A DNA stretch of 64,000 bases. Origin: Iris pallida (Eukaryota > Streptophyta > Magnoliopsida > Asparagales > Iridaceae). Below are positions 1 through 11,990 of the stretch, piece after piece. Where the stretch lies: assembly GCA_029216955.1 (NCBI GenBank), contig JANAVB010005597.1, positions 49,101,614 to 49,165,613 of the forward strand, given 5' to 3'. Numbering within the stretch: the first letter of the stretch is position 1; each line of letters opens with the position of its first letter. A program made the position numbers and the translations under genes. A model generated the notes under the pieces. It did not search any database, was not told the origin of the DNA, and saw only the letters and a list, made by a program, of their open reading frames with translations.

Positions 1-264
1 ATGATGGGGGTGGTAGGTAGGGGTTCACCTCGGTTCATGATGAACCAAGTAAACCAAGCCAAGCCGAACCAACCCAATCCTTCTCCTATCCGAATAAAAC
101 CAAGCTCCACTTAATCAAAATAAATCCATGAACAATAAATGACAATTAAACCACAATGCTAAATATGAAAATAAACCACAACTAATTAATCAAAGAAAAT
201 GAGAAATACGGGTCAGAAATATGAACACGTATAAAATACATATTACGAATTTTAGGACACTACA
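1..264 (-). mobile_element. 3' LTR (partial) of TR-GAG-like retrotransposon
   Basis: This is one end of an LTR cut by the window edge. It matches 12470-12733 almost base for base and ends on the plus strand with GGACACTACA, so on the minus strand the LTR opens TGTAGTGTCC. It is followed at 265-282 by a polypurine tract on the minus strand, AAGGTGGGTAGGA, which is where a Ty3/gypsy element carries its PPT. The element is therefore read on the minus strand and this is its 3' LTR. The outer end and its target duplication lie outside the window. Confidence 0.8.
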
Positions 265-2199
265 TCCTACCCACCTTAAAAGAACTCCGCCCTCGAAATT
301 TAATCAAGAGGCCAGAGATGTCAGGGCAGCTATACTATCGCAAGCAATCTACGCTACCAATCAATCATACAATCATACATGCAAGCAAGGGATCGAAGTG
401 CAAGGCATAAGGAAGATATTACACCTCACGAGCCAAACCGATTGGGATAACGTGATCGGATATCATCCTCACACTCCCACGTTTGACTCTCCCAAGGAGC
501 GATGAACTCAAGCAACATGAACTAAACTGATAGTCTAGCGCTTGAGGTCTCTCTCTTTGGTCAAACAGGGACACGGGCCTCTTCTCATACGAAAAGGATG
601 GTACCAATAACCATTTTCGAATGATCTAGGACATGGCTCGGGCCCGGGATATACCGTTGTAATTAGGATATATGGAACATGACGTGTGTCCCGTATAACG
701 ACGGCGGAAAGCAAGACAATAGGACACAGATACCTCTCTGCCGATTCTGGATCCGGGCCTGGGCCAGGGCGAACTGCTGAGGCCTCTGTTGCTGGAAGGC
801 CTGGGCCTGAGACAGCAATGGACCCGGCAACGGGAGCTGCTGTGGTTGGTGAACTGGAGCTGGTTCTGGTGCTGGTGCTGGTGCTGGTCCCATAACCGAG
901 GGACTAGTTACTGTCGACGATGATCTGTTTCTGAACGGACAAGATCCCATCATGTGGTCTGGCGAACCACAAACCAAGCATAATCCCTGCGCTCTGCGGC
1001 ACTCAGTAACAACATGCCCGGGTTTCCCACAATGAGAACAACCGGTTGCGAAAGGCCGCTTCTGCTTCTGCTGCTGGGGATAGGTCGGGGCAGAATGCTG
1101 TAAGGAAGTAACCGAACCTGCCTTCGTAGCTCCAATGATCAGGGCCCTGGCTGCTGGGGCCGGTGCTGAGGATTGGTTCATCTGGTCGTGAGACCGCTTC
1201 CGATCTCCGTTCCGGTCCGCTATCCTTTGGGAAGTGTACTCATGCCTCCTCGCTGCTCGCAAGACGACATCAAAAGTTCTGTGTTCGAACTGCTCTACTG
1301 CCAATATGATCTCCAAGTGGAGCCCCAGCTGAAATCGCTGTGCTCTGTCTAGCTCGGTTGCCACCAAGGTGGGAGCAAACCGACTTAACCTTGAAAACTC
1401 GACCGCATATCCGTCGACCGTCCTGCTCATCTGCCTGAGATTACTAAACCTGGCCTGCAGGTCATATCTAGCCACTGCGTCGAAGTACTTGGTCTGGAAC
1501 ATATCACTGAATACCTTCCACATGACAGGTGTACCCAAACTCGCTGCTTGCATAGCCCACCAGCTGCGGGCTAGATCTAGTAACTGCAGGTGCACCACCG
1601 CCACCTTCTCTGCTTCAGGGGTCCTGGCTGCCTCCAAGATAACTTCAATGTCCTGTAGCCAGGCATCTACAGCGATAGCATCCTCGCTGCCGTCGAAGAA
1701 AGGAGGGTTCAGGCGCTTGAAATTGTTGACCGCACTATTCCCTCGAGGACCATTTTCGCTCACAGCTTCTTGTACTACTTGCTGCAAGGCATCACCTCGA
1801 CGATCCTGAGACACAAGCAACTCCCGGATGAGCCCTATCAAGACCCCATCCTCTGACCCTGCTGGCTGAACTGGCTGGACTGGGGGGCACTGGTTCTCCA
1901 GAAGGCATGGCTCGGAAGGCGGCTGCTGAGGACTGATCTTGATCTTCTTGCTGTTGTTGGGCTGCCGGCCGAACTTCTTCTGGCTGATCAACAGGAACGA
2001 TGCCACTGAAGTAATGACATCAAGAATATTAAGGAAGAACCAGGATAGAACAATGATGCAAGCATGTTATCAAGTCAGGGATCCAAGGAGATAAGAAGAT
2101 ACGAGTGGAGATCAAAGGCGAGTACAGATTAAGACATCTATCCGGTAAACCCTCATATTTCTTGATTGACAAGACCTGCATGGGCCACCACTAAAACCA
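265..2199 (-). mobile_element. Internal domain of gag-only LTR retrotransposon
   Basis: Only about 1.9 kb separates the two LTR copies. It holds one recognisable coding region, Gag at 663-2006, and no protease, reverse transcriptase, RNase H or integrase motif in any frame. A primer-binding-site candidate starting TGGTTTTAG adjoins the 5' LTR (2199 downward) and the polypurine tract adjoins the 3' LTR. This layout is that of the TR-GAG class of non-autonomous elements, which depend on an autonomous relative for enzymes. The stretch 283-662 contains no convincing coding sequence. Confidence 0.7.
663..2006 (-). CDS. Ty3/gypsy-type Gag polyprotein (non-autonomous element)
   Basis: Open frame of 447 codons. 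Residues about 110-260 have the retrotransposon Gag capsid pattern: an alpha-helical block with DAWLQDIEVIL, then RSWW, then FSDMFQTKYF and an RFSNLRQM/EFSRLSRFAP stretch. Residues about 325-360 hold CCHC zinc knuckles (CSHCGKPGHVVTEC and CLVCGSPDHMMGSC) that bind RNA in the particle. The tail is Pro/Gln/Ala-rich and stops soon after, where the protease would normally begin. No ATG precedes this frame: it opens with GTG at 2006 and an in-frame stop lies near 2069. The true start is therefore unresolved, either spliced from upstream or lost by mutation. The protein would package element RNA in the cytoplasm. Family assignment is firm; function of this copy is not. Confidence 0.75.
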   Translation of the reverse strand: MASFLLISQKKFGRQPNNSKKIKISPQQPPSEPCLLENQCPPVQPVQPAGSEDGVLIGLIRELLVSQDRRGDALQQVVQEAVSENGPRGNSAVNNFKRLNPPFFDGSEDAIAVDAWLQDIEVILEAARTPEAEKVAVVHLQLLDLARSWWAMQAASLGTPVMWKVFSDMFQTKYFDAVARYDLQARFSNLRQMSRTVDGYAVEFSRLSRFAPTLVATELDRAQRFQLGLHLEIILAVEQFEHRTFDVVLRAARRHEYTSQRIADRNGDRKRSHDQMNQSSAPAPAARALIIGATKAGSVTSLQHSAPTYPQQQKQKRPFATGCSHCGKPGHVVTECRRAQGLCLVCGSPDHMMGSCPFRNRSSSTVTSPSVMGPAPAPAPEPAPVHQPQQLPLPGPLLSQAQAFQQQRPQQFALAQARIQNRQRGICVLLSCFPPSLYGTHVMFHIS

Positions 2200-2234
2200 T
2201 GTAACACCCCAGAACCAAGCTATTGGAGAGCGGG

Positions 2235-4538
2235 TGTCACGCCCCGCTCCCGTAGGAGCGATCGTCCTCGCTAAGGCGTGATGCCGCACGGGCCTAGGTT
2301 GCGCCCGTGCAAGGCCAAGTCCAGAAACGGCCGATTTGATTCCTAGGCCACAGAGTCGCACAGAGTGTTCCCATTTGCAGCGGAAAATAAATGAACACAA
2401 GTTGAATACGAATCAAACTCTTTATTGATAATCACGAAGTTTACAAGCGGCGCTAGGCCGATATTACAAATCGCTCGAGCTCTCTCTCTCTGAAACATAA
2501 AAGGCGTGCCGAGTGGCTTACAACATGGAATGATTCATGGCGATGTTCCGATACATTATGTCCTGTATAGGGTGCTTCAGCTTCTTGCAACGCTCCAAGG
2601 CCCCAGAGTTGGCTCCGCGCCTTGACGCGTTCGATGGAAGCTCCGCACCCGCCGGCGTCTCCTACTATCCTGCAAACATACTGTGGGGTTATCAGTACAT
2701 TGTTATGCACTGGTGGGGAGGCTAGCTCGCCCACAATGCCATCATTACCAAACACGTTCTATAATCTTTTGTGCATCTCTATCATTCATTGTCTTTCTAA
2801 TCTTGCCTTAAGATCAGTTTCATAGCATATTGTATAGCCTATCTCGTGTTACCGAACTCAAGTGTCGCATGAGAAATACATGCACGACTTACCCATACTT
2901 ACCGTCCGGCCTTCCCTGTTCAAGGTAAACCAAGTTAAACCACAATTCATGTATAATAACATAACACGATTCATGTACGCATTCAATATCGAGTGTGTGT
3001 CCATGTCTCGGGATTCTAGCACGTCGGGGGCATGTTCTAACACGTCGTAGGCACGTTTTTTAGAGTGTTACAATTCAAGCATGTTTCGGGTATTTTGTTC
3101 AAGCATGTTCAGGAGTGTTACATATCGAGCATGTTCAGCAGGTTACATTTCAAGCATGTTCTGAGTGTTATATTTCGGGCATGTTCATGTTCAGGAGGCA
3201 CTTGTTCATTTAACTTAGATTACTTTGATTTCAATGCAAGAACTTGCACGTGGATTGCCACCAGCATAGTCCACTTAATCTACATGCACGGGTCGCTGGC
3301 TTTACAAGCCATTTAGGACATTCCCCTGTGGCAATTCTCAACTTAGCGTAGGGTGATGGCTGGTACACCCCATTAAGTCTCTTGAATATACCCTCCTACT
3401 TACGTCTCTTGGTGCCCAAGCCCGCACCCAAGCAGCCCGTAAGCGCCGTATTGATTCTGCCTAGGCCGGCCACGGTTTACCCCCCCAACGCCCGTGCCGC
3501 AGAATCCTTCCACACGACGGCCACGGTTTACCCCCCCATCGCCCGTGCCGTTTGTCCACGACCATTTCGTATTATCTTGTCTTTTACTTAGCGGCTATCT
3601 CTGAGCCGTAGGCTAACCCTTAGCCATAATGCGTTAACGACCAGGTTGGCGTCCGTACAGCGCGGGTAGCAAGCCCCGTTGCACGTGCCCGTCATACCTG
3701 TCGCTAGCGTCTTCCATGTCTTATCTTTCATGCCATAATGCGTTAGCGACCAGGTTGGCGTCCGTACAGCGCGGGTAGCGAGCCCCGTTGCACGTGCCCG
3801 TCACACCTGTCGCTAGCGTCTTCCATGTCTTATCTTTCATGTATTCTTTCTTTTTATGTTATTCTTTCACTTGTTCGTATGTTCATAGAGTCATTCATGT
3901 GTTTGTTCATTCATTCGTTGATTCATTCATTCATGCATTACGCAACTCCCAGTGTGGGAGTCGCCTTGGCGACCCATCGGTCCCATAGCCTTCCAATGTT
4001 GCTAAACTCTACTCGGAGCGACTATGTTGATAGCCTTTCCGTTTCATTGTTGTAAACCATTCATTGTTTCATTGTTTGAACGTATACGGGACATGAACGT
4101 GAGCTTGTGCCGTAGCACGAGCGTAGAGCGTGGTGCGAGCGTTTCTATAATTGCCGAGTTCTTTTCCATGTTCTAAACAAGCATGCAAGATGGGATTATT
4201 CCCTTAGCTAGGTGCGTTGAATCATTTATTAACATGCATGGTGTTGTCGCCTAGCGATTCTCGTGATAGTGTCCGCATTGTTATGTGTCTAGGCTAAGCA
4301 CAGACGGGTTCATCGGAGCCACCCACCTTAGCGATGTTCGCATCGGCCGAGCGATCCTCCGAGCGCGCCTTTGCAAGTCTAAGTCTGGATTCTTCTTGAC
4401 GGGCCAATGCAAGTCTTGCATCGATTTGCATCGATACTTCATCGGGTCGAGGCAACTCTTCGGGTCGACGGCTCGTTTTGAGTCGTTGCACGCGCCGTTT
4501 GGAATCGGCGTTCCGCTAGGGCGGAGCGGGTCACTACA
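2235..4538 (-). repeat. 3' LTR of the LARD-like element
   Basis: Nearly identical to 7428-9731. On the minus strand it reads TGTAGTGACCC...GGGGCGTGACA. It contains a tandem 109-bp duplication (3623-3731 and 3732-3840) and a degenerate array of about 25-bp units around CATGTTC (3010-3205). A poly(A) signal AATAAA lies on the minus strand near 2425. All small ORFs here recur at identical offsets in the other LTR and have no recognisable homology. Confidence 0.9.
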
Positions 4539-7427
4539 TAATACACCACTCAAAATAAGTCTCGTCCTCGAGACTTTCTGAGTGCAGGTCATCCTACCAT
4601 TTCTTAACTCGTGTTTTCGTGTTTCTTAGACAATTTTTATCGAGCGGCCCTATCGTTCGACGGCATCGAACCATATTTGATATCTTTCTAAGTTCCGTGT
4701 CGCACGCGTTGTGTCGATTTATCGAATTGCCTTTCATTCATTTTAGAGTTGATTGTACTTATTCAATTCAAGTATTTCTTCGTCTTGGTTGCCATTTCGA
4801 CATGTCATGGAACTGGAATGGCTGCACGAGGCACGTTGTAAGTCATCAAATGCGAGGGTCGCAGGCTAAGGCAAATTCACTTTTCGCTCATCTCGGTCAT
4901 CGAGATGACCCGACTCGCTTCTCAAGCGTTCTCGTTCATGAAATCAGTATGATTTCTTCTTAGCGGGGTCGACCAAGTCAAGTAAATTTTCGTCCAATTC
5001 AAGACCAAGTATTGCACTATCGTCGAGCATAACTTCCTATCAATGGTTCAATTCGTTGTACCAACTTTTACTAGCACGATTTCACGTTCACGACACTTGT
5101 TCACTCCCCAAGTCGTGCTAGAACTCATCGTATCACTTGGCCGGATCGTGCACGCATTTCAGGCGTCCCCAAAATACCTGCATTCAGCCTAGCTGCATGA
5201 TAGAGAATTTGTCATTCTCACTCGAGTCGCATCGTGCACATACCCAGGCGTCCCTGAAATATATGCATGTCAGCCGAGTCTCGTGAGTAGGGTTTCCTAC
5301 ATTCGTGGTTCATGCTATCCGTCCATGCCAATCCTCAAGATCAATCTTTTGATTGCTAACACATGAAACAGGGACGTCTCGCCTAACCGCTAGGCCATCT
5401 TTTCGAGACTAAGTCAATGTCAGGATTGGAATCATAGTTCCCCAACAATAATGCCAACACTGACCCCAATCCTAGGGTCAAACCAAAGTCGGTAGTACGG
5501 GATTTTCTACCCAAGCTCGCGTCACTCAGATTTCTAAACATCGAGCACGATCACCTATTCTCGTCAAGGCATTCGCCGCGTATATCCGAATTCATTCTGA
5601 TCACATACTTCACATATCCATTCTTTCCAATTCATGTATTCGATCACGAGTTCATCTAGCTTGACAATACGTTGCGCCCCAATCTCACGCGAGTCCGATT
5701 ATCCACGGTGGTTCATGAATCACCATGCAACGCTCTCGCGGAATAATCATTCTCATCGGGGCGTAACTCTTGCTTACGTCTAGACTGATTCATTCTCGAT
5801 ACGCGGATTGGACCTACTCAATCCTCAAACTTCATCATTCAAGCACACCGAATCATTCTCAAGTCATCTTCGCGTCAAACCACAAGTCGAAGCAATCGTA
5901 TTGCCACGCCGTGCAAGTTTGATCACCCCCGCTGGATGAATCACCATACCAGCGCTCACGCGGAGTGATCGCCCTAATCGGCGCGACGCATGTGCGAGGC
6001 TGGAGTTGCGCTCGCATAAGACAAGAATGTCGACGTTGGGGTTATCGTCGAAGTAAATCCAAGCATTTTATTTCATCCAAGTCAAGATTTCAATTCGATA
6101 GTTTACCCGTCATTTGTTCAACCAGAAAATCCTCGAGCCAAGTTTGTCCTTTTCCTCGACACATTTCAATATCCCGATTATAACATCCATCGGAACAATG
6201 ACATTTGCACGATCGTCATTTGCTGAGTCAGAGTACCCCCGAGTTATCGCATATCGATCTTTGATACGCCTCAATACCATTGACGATATGCGTAACCTGA
6301 CGATCTTCCTTTGCAACCAATTTTGAGTCGTGCGTTGATGCTGTTGTCCGAGTTGGATATTCCTCAATTTCTCCCGATACTCAAGATCAAGTTCAGTCGC
6401 TTTTCCTCAAAGCTCGTTTCAAGATCGTTATTCCAAACTCAAGTCACATTTCATTTGCATCAATTCGACATCGCACGCACGTTCCTCTAAGTTTCCTCGA
6501 TCAAGACCATTTATTTTTATCCATCGTTCCGAATCATTTCTAACACGCGTTACCCATTCACAAGTTGTCCAGCGACATCTCGTTCGGGACTTTTAAAGTC
6601 ACGGCCAACTAAACGTGACACGTTCTAGAGCTTTGCGCGATTGCATCGCTTCGCCGACATACTCGTTCTATCCGTTAATCCTTTAGTCTCGCTCGAACAA
6701 TTTCTATAACGTCCATACACCACTCAGGGTTCGAGCCACTCGACTAGTCGTTGACACTCATTCTTATTCTTCTTCGAACCTATCACATACACCACTCGGG
6801 TTCAAGCCATACGGTCTAATCCTCAATCACGTTCGTGCCATGCACTAAGATATCCTTCAGATTCGTTCGACGAATCTCTAGCGTACTCGCTTACGTCGTC
6901 TCGACGTACTAAGTCGTTCACACGAGTCCTCAAAATCCAAGTCAATCATTCGCGTACGCCTAAGCGTTAACTCGATAGCGTTCCTATCGATATACACTCA
7001 AAGTGTATCTCCGTTCTCGATCGAGCGATACTTGATATCGCTCGCAACCCGATTGCACCCAAGAGTCGAGGTGCGCGACACGCGGACTAAGTTGTACCGC
7101 TTAACCATCCCGCATGGACTATATTCATGTTTTGCACGCTCAGTTGCTAGGGTCAACGCAAGACTAGTTAGGCACGTACGAGACATGTTAACTTTGCATG
7201 TGTTCTCAATCGAGTCATGTTTAACGTCGTTCGGCACAAAGGCCTTCGCCTATCGATCCCGTGCAACCGAGTACTTGTACGAGCTTTTGAAAGTATTAGA
7301 CTTATTGTATGGAACATCCCAAGGCACAGCGAGAGAGAGCGTATACTTCTTTTCTTCCAACCGAGCTTTCAAAACTGAGAAATCGACATGAAGTCCAAGG
7401 ACGTAAAGCCGTGCTCTGATACCAAAA
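4539..7427 (-). other. Non-coding internal domain of the LARD-like element
   Basis: About 2.9 kb with frequent stops in all six frames; the longest frames are around 100 codons and resemble nothing known. A primer-binding site (7413-7424, minus strand) lies 3 bp inside the 5' LTR. The interior is moderately GC-rich and dense in TCG-type words, unlike the AT-rich DNA further right. No Gag or Pol relic was found, so the domain appears to have been replaced rather than merely decayed. Confidence 0.75.
7413..7424 (-). promoter_or_regulatory. Primer-binding site complementary to initiator tRNA-Met
   Basis: On the minus strand the sequence TGGTATCAGAGCACGGC begins at 7424, three bases from the LTR edge. 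This complements the 3' end of plant initiator tRNA-Met, the commonest primer for reverse transcription of plant LTR elements. It sets the orientation of the element. Confidence 0.9.
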
Positions 7428-9731
7428 TGTCACGCCCCGCTCCCGTAGGAGCGATCGTCCTCGCTAAGGCGTGATGCCGCACGGGCCTAGGTTGCGCCCG
7501 TGCAAGGCCAAGTCCAGAAACGGCCGATTTGATTCCTAGGCCACAGAGTCGCACAGAGTGTTCCCATTTGCAGCGGAAAATAAATGAACACAAGTTGAAT
7601 ACGAATCAAACTCTTTATTGATAATCACGAAGTTTACAAGCGGCGCTAGGCCGATATTACAAATCGCTCGAGCTCTCTCTCTCTGAAACATAAAAGGCGT
7701 GCCGAGTGGCTTACAACATGGAATGATTCATGGCGATGTTCCGATACATTATGTCCTGTATAGGGTGCTTCAGCTTCTTGCAACGCTCCAAGGCCCCAGA
7801 GTTGGCTCCGCGCCTTGACGCGTTCGATGGAAGCTCCGCACCCGCCGGCGTCTCCTACTATCCTGCAAACATACTGTGGGGTTATCAGTACATTGTTATG
7901 CACTGGTGGGGAGGCTAGCTCGCCCACAATGCCATCATTACCAAACACGTTCTATAATCTTTTGTGCATCTCTATCATTCATTGTCTTTCTAATCTTGCC
8001 TTAAGATCAGTTTCATAGCATATTGCATAGCCTATCTCGTGTTACCGAACTCAAGTGTCGCATGAGAAATACATGCACGACTTACCCATACTTACCGTCC
8101 GGCCTTCCCTGTTCAAGGTAAACCAAGTTAAACCATAATTCATGTATAATAACATAACACGATTCATGTACGCATTCAATATCGAGTGTGTGTCCATGTC
8201 TCGGGATTCTAGCACGTCGGGGGCATGTTCTAACACGTCGTAGGCACGTTTTTTAGAGTGTTACAATTCAAGCATGTTTCGGGTATTTTGTTCAAGCATG
8301 TTCAGGAGTGTTACATATCGAGCATGTTCAGCAGGTTACATTTCAAGCATGTTCTGAGTGTTATATTTCGGGCATGTTCATGTTCAGGAGGCACTTGTTC
8401 ATTTAACTTAGATTACTTTGATTTCAATGCAAGAACTTGCACGTGGATTGCCACCAGCATAGTCCACTTAATCTACATGCACGGGTCGCTGGCTTTACAA
8501 GCCATTTAGGACATTCCCCTGTGGCAATTCTCAACTTAGCGTAGGGTGATGGCTGGTACACCCCGTTAAGTCTCTTGAATATACCCTCCTACTTACGTCT
8601 CTTGGTGCCCAAGCCCGCACCCAAGCAGCCCGTAAGCGCCGTATTGATTCTGCCTAGGCCGGCCACGGTTTACCCCCCCAACGCCCGTGCCGCAGAATCC
8701 TTCCACACGACGGCCACGGTTTACCCCCCATCGCCCGTGCCGTTTGTCCACGACCATTTCGTATTATCTTGTCTTTTACTTAGCGGCTATCTCTGAGCCG
8801 TAGGCTAACCCTTAGCCATAATGCGTTAACGACCAGGTTGGCGTCCGTACAGCGCGGGTAGCAAGCCCCGTTGCACGTGCCCGTCATACCTGTCGCTAGC
8901 GTCTTCCATGTCTTATCTTTCATGCCATAATGCGTTAGCGACCAGGTTGGCGTCCGTACAGCGCGGGTAGCGAGCCCCGTTGCACGTGCCCGTCACACCT
9001 GTCGCTAGCGTCTTCCATGTCTTATCTTTCATGTATTCTTTCTTTTCATGTTATTCTTTCACTTGTTCGTATGTTCATAGAGTCATTCATGTGTTTGTTC
9101 ATTCATTCGTTGATTCATTCATTCATGCATTACGCAACTCCCAGTGTGGGAGTCGCCTTGGCGACCCATCGGTCCCATAGCCTTCCAAATGTTGCTAAAC
9201 TCTACTCGGAGCGACTATGTTGATAGCCTTCCCGTTTCATTGTTGTAAACCATTCATTGTTTCATTGTTTGAACGTATACGGGACATGAACGTGAGCTTG
9301 TGCCGTAGCACGAGCGTAGAGCGTGGTGCGAGCGTTTCTATAATTGCCGAGTTCTTTTTCATGTTCTAAACAAGCATGCAAGATGGGATTATTCCCTTAG
9401 CTAGGTGCGTTGAATCATTTATTAACATGCATGGTGTTGTCGCCTAGCGATTCTCGTGATAGTGTCCGCATTGTTATGTGTCTAGGCTAAGCACAGACGG
9501 GTTCATCGGAGCCACCCACCTTAGCGATGTTCACATCGGCCGAGCGATCCTCCGAGCGCGCCTTTGCAAGTCTAAGTCTGGATTCTTCTTGACGGGCCAA
9601 TGCAAGTCTTGCATCGATTTGCATCGATACTTCATCGGGTCGAGGCAACTCTTCGGGTCGACGGCTCGTTTTGAGTCGTTGCACGCGCCGTTTGGAATCG
9701 GCGTTCCGCTAGGGCGGAGCGGGTCACTACA
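7428..9731 (-). repeat. 5' LTR of the LARD-like element
   Basis: The copy beside the primer site and therefore the promoter-bearing LTR. Compared with 2235-4538 it shows scattered single changes (for example near 8027, 8134, 8564, 9048 and 9531) and single-base indels near 8726 and 9187. It carries the same 109-bp tandem duplication (8816-8924 and 8925-9033), so the duplication predates this insertion. Confidence 0.9.
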
Positions 9732-11695
9732 GCGGGGGCATACATAGCCAGCTACGTATAATGAAATAGAATCCACCTCATTATACGGTCACGGCTGTCT
9801 AGATATATGAGGGTTTAACTACAATCCATCAGTCTCCTATGGTCAAGAACAAGCCTATTGTCTCAATCACAAGCAAGTAAGTAAATGTTACAAGAAGTAA
9901 GACCACCAAATATACAATAGTAAGGCGTCCCCAATATTACATATTGGATGATCATGAAGCTAGTCGTACAAAATGTCAAGACTAGCAAGAGTTCAGTCAT
10001 ACATGATCAACCCTAGGATCTGTCAATCATGTTACAGCCCGTAGGCAGACAGTAAGTAAAGGTGCAATCGAGCTAACACATGCTCGTCGGCTAAATACCT
10101 CAAAAGAATAATTTTACAATAAAGTAGGAGGACAAAAAGAAACCCACTCATTGCCAGGATTACGCCTGGTGGTCACCATCTGGCTGGAAGTTAGGTGGAT
10201 CCTCTGGAGCTGCTCCGATATCTGGCCATACAAAACCAGCTGGGTCAAACCCCAGAAAGAGCAAGTGCCACAAAGGAGGCTTCACTTAGGAACTAAAACC
10301 AGCATATCAATAATAGAATAATAAAGATAGTAAATAAAGAATTGCTAATAATAGAGATAACCACAGTAAACTGAGTACGAGGAAACCATTCAAGTAGCCA
10401 GGTCACAACCCTTAAACCAAACAAGGACCGAGGTTGTAACCATTCACCTGAATAGAAACCCGTCTCAAATACTATTGGTACAGTGAAGACAATAAACGAA
10501 TAGGGACACAGAACTGTTTCGGGAGCCAGGTTACAACCCTTAAACCAAATAAGGACCAGAATTGTAACCCTTCGCCTGAACGGAACTGGACCCTTAATCT
10601 TTATTGTTAAGGCCAGTATAAATAATCATGCTGTTGAAGTAAGGTAAAACATGACGAGCATGACATGGGATACAATAAGACAATAAACGAAGAGAGGACA
10701 CAGAACTGCTCCGGGAGCCAGGTTACAATCCTTAAACCAAACAAGGACCGGGATTGTAACCCTTCACCTGAACAGAACTGGACCCCCGATCGTTATTGTT
10801 AAGGTAAGCATCAATAATCATGTCGTGTCACAATTTTGTACAGGATCGGGACAAGATTAAGCTGGGATAAACTCCATCCAATCAATCACGGCCAATCAAG
10901 AGTACGGCTTGATACTTTTAACTAACTAGGGTTATCACAGGCCTAGTTACTAGTAAGATGCAATGAGATTATCCCAACAGCCACAAGCCCTGCAGACCAT
11001 CCGGTTATCCAGGTCGAATGTCCGTTTATGGAGAATGCAACACGCGACTGTGTGCTGAAAATGTGCCCTACTCGTCGGTAGGCTACAAGTCCACTTAATG
11101 CGCCCAGGTAACGGAATTGCCTGTAGCTGGAAATCTCTTCATGTCTACTGAATTATTCTAGTTTATTAGCCTTAGTCAATTACTGTAGGTATCCCTGACC
11201 GTGGTACTCAGGGATCCCTGTCCTAGACATGATGCAAACATTACCGGTTCATTTTGTACAAACACAATCACCCACGGTGTCCAGGCCATTCAATTCTGTC
11301 ATGACATGCTAGCCGTCGCAACAGCATTCGAGATATATATCATGTCAAATATACTGTCAAGAGTGCGTCATGACGGATCACTATCATGTCATGTCATTAT
11401 TTAAAATTTAACATTTAACCTGGTATAAGCGTGTATGCAATAACTAAATATAAATAGGGTGTAAGAGTTGTGGAGGAATCATGCGGCTCAGGGAGACGGG
11501 GCATAACTTCCATATACGAACTTAAAATGAGGTGCTCCAGAGATATTCGGAAAGGCAAGACAAAGATCTAAAACTTTTATGTTTTAAGTTTTTCGAAATT
11601 CTGGCTAGAAAATAGCTTAACTTGGCAAAAACAGTCATTCTGTGCACTTTTTATGCCAAAAAAAATCAATTCAGCGCAAAATATGAAAAAGGAAA

Positions 11696-11990
11696 GGGTT
11701 CCAGCATAAAATTTTACATTCTGGGTACCTTTCAGCGTAAATTATGCAATTTCAGGGTTCCCAGCGTAAAATTTCACATTCTGGATACAATCCAGCGTAA
11801 AATATGCAAATTCATGGTTCCCAGCGTAAAATTTCACATTCTGGATACAATCCAGCGTAAAATACGCAATTTCAGGGTTTCCAGCGTAAAATTTCACATT
11901 CTGGATACAATCCAGCGTAAAATACGCAATTTCAGGGTTCCCAGCGTAAAATTTCACATTCTGGATACAATCCAGCATAAAATTTCATTT
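11696..11990. repeat. 60-bp minisatellite inside the TR-GAG LTR
   Basis: At least four near-perfect units with a period of exactly 60 bp, each containing CCAGCGTAAAATTTCACATT and CTGGATACAATCCAGCG. The unit includes an inverted motif CTGGATacaATCCAG. Because 60 is divisible by 3, open frames run through both strands; these are repeat artefacts. Degenerate half-units continue to about 12060. Confidence 0.9.

Larger units (their letters stand above)
2235..9731 (-). mobile_element. LARD-like non-autonomous LTR retrotransposon, complete
   Basis: Two 2304-bp direct repeats (2235-4538 and 7428-9731) begin TG and end CA and flank a 2.9-kb internal domain with no coding capacity. The target duplication is perfect: GCGGG at 2230-2234 and at 9732-9736. 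Next to the right LTR, plus strand 7413-7424, lies the reverse complement of TGGTATCAGAGC, the initiator tRNA-Met primer site, so transcription is on the minus strand and 7428-9731 is the 5' LTR. Long LTRs plus a non-coding interior fit the large retrotransposon derivative (LARD) class. I count about nine differences between the LTRs by eye, which suggests a recent insertion. Confidence 0.9.

Noticed and set aside
2453..2755. 100-codon ORF repeated identically at 7646-7948, and other paired ORFs
   Set aside because: Same offset in both LARD LTRs; no homology recognised; LTR sequence.
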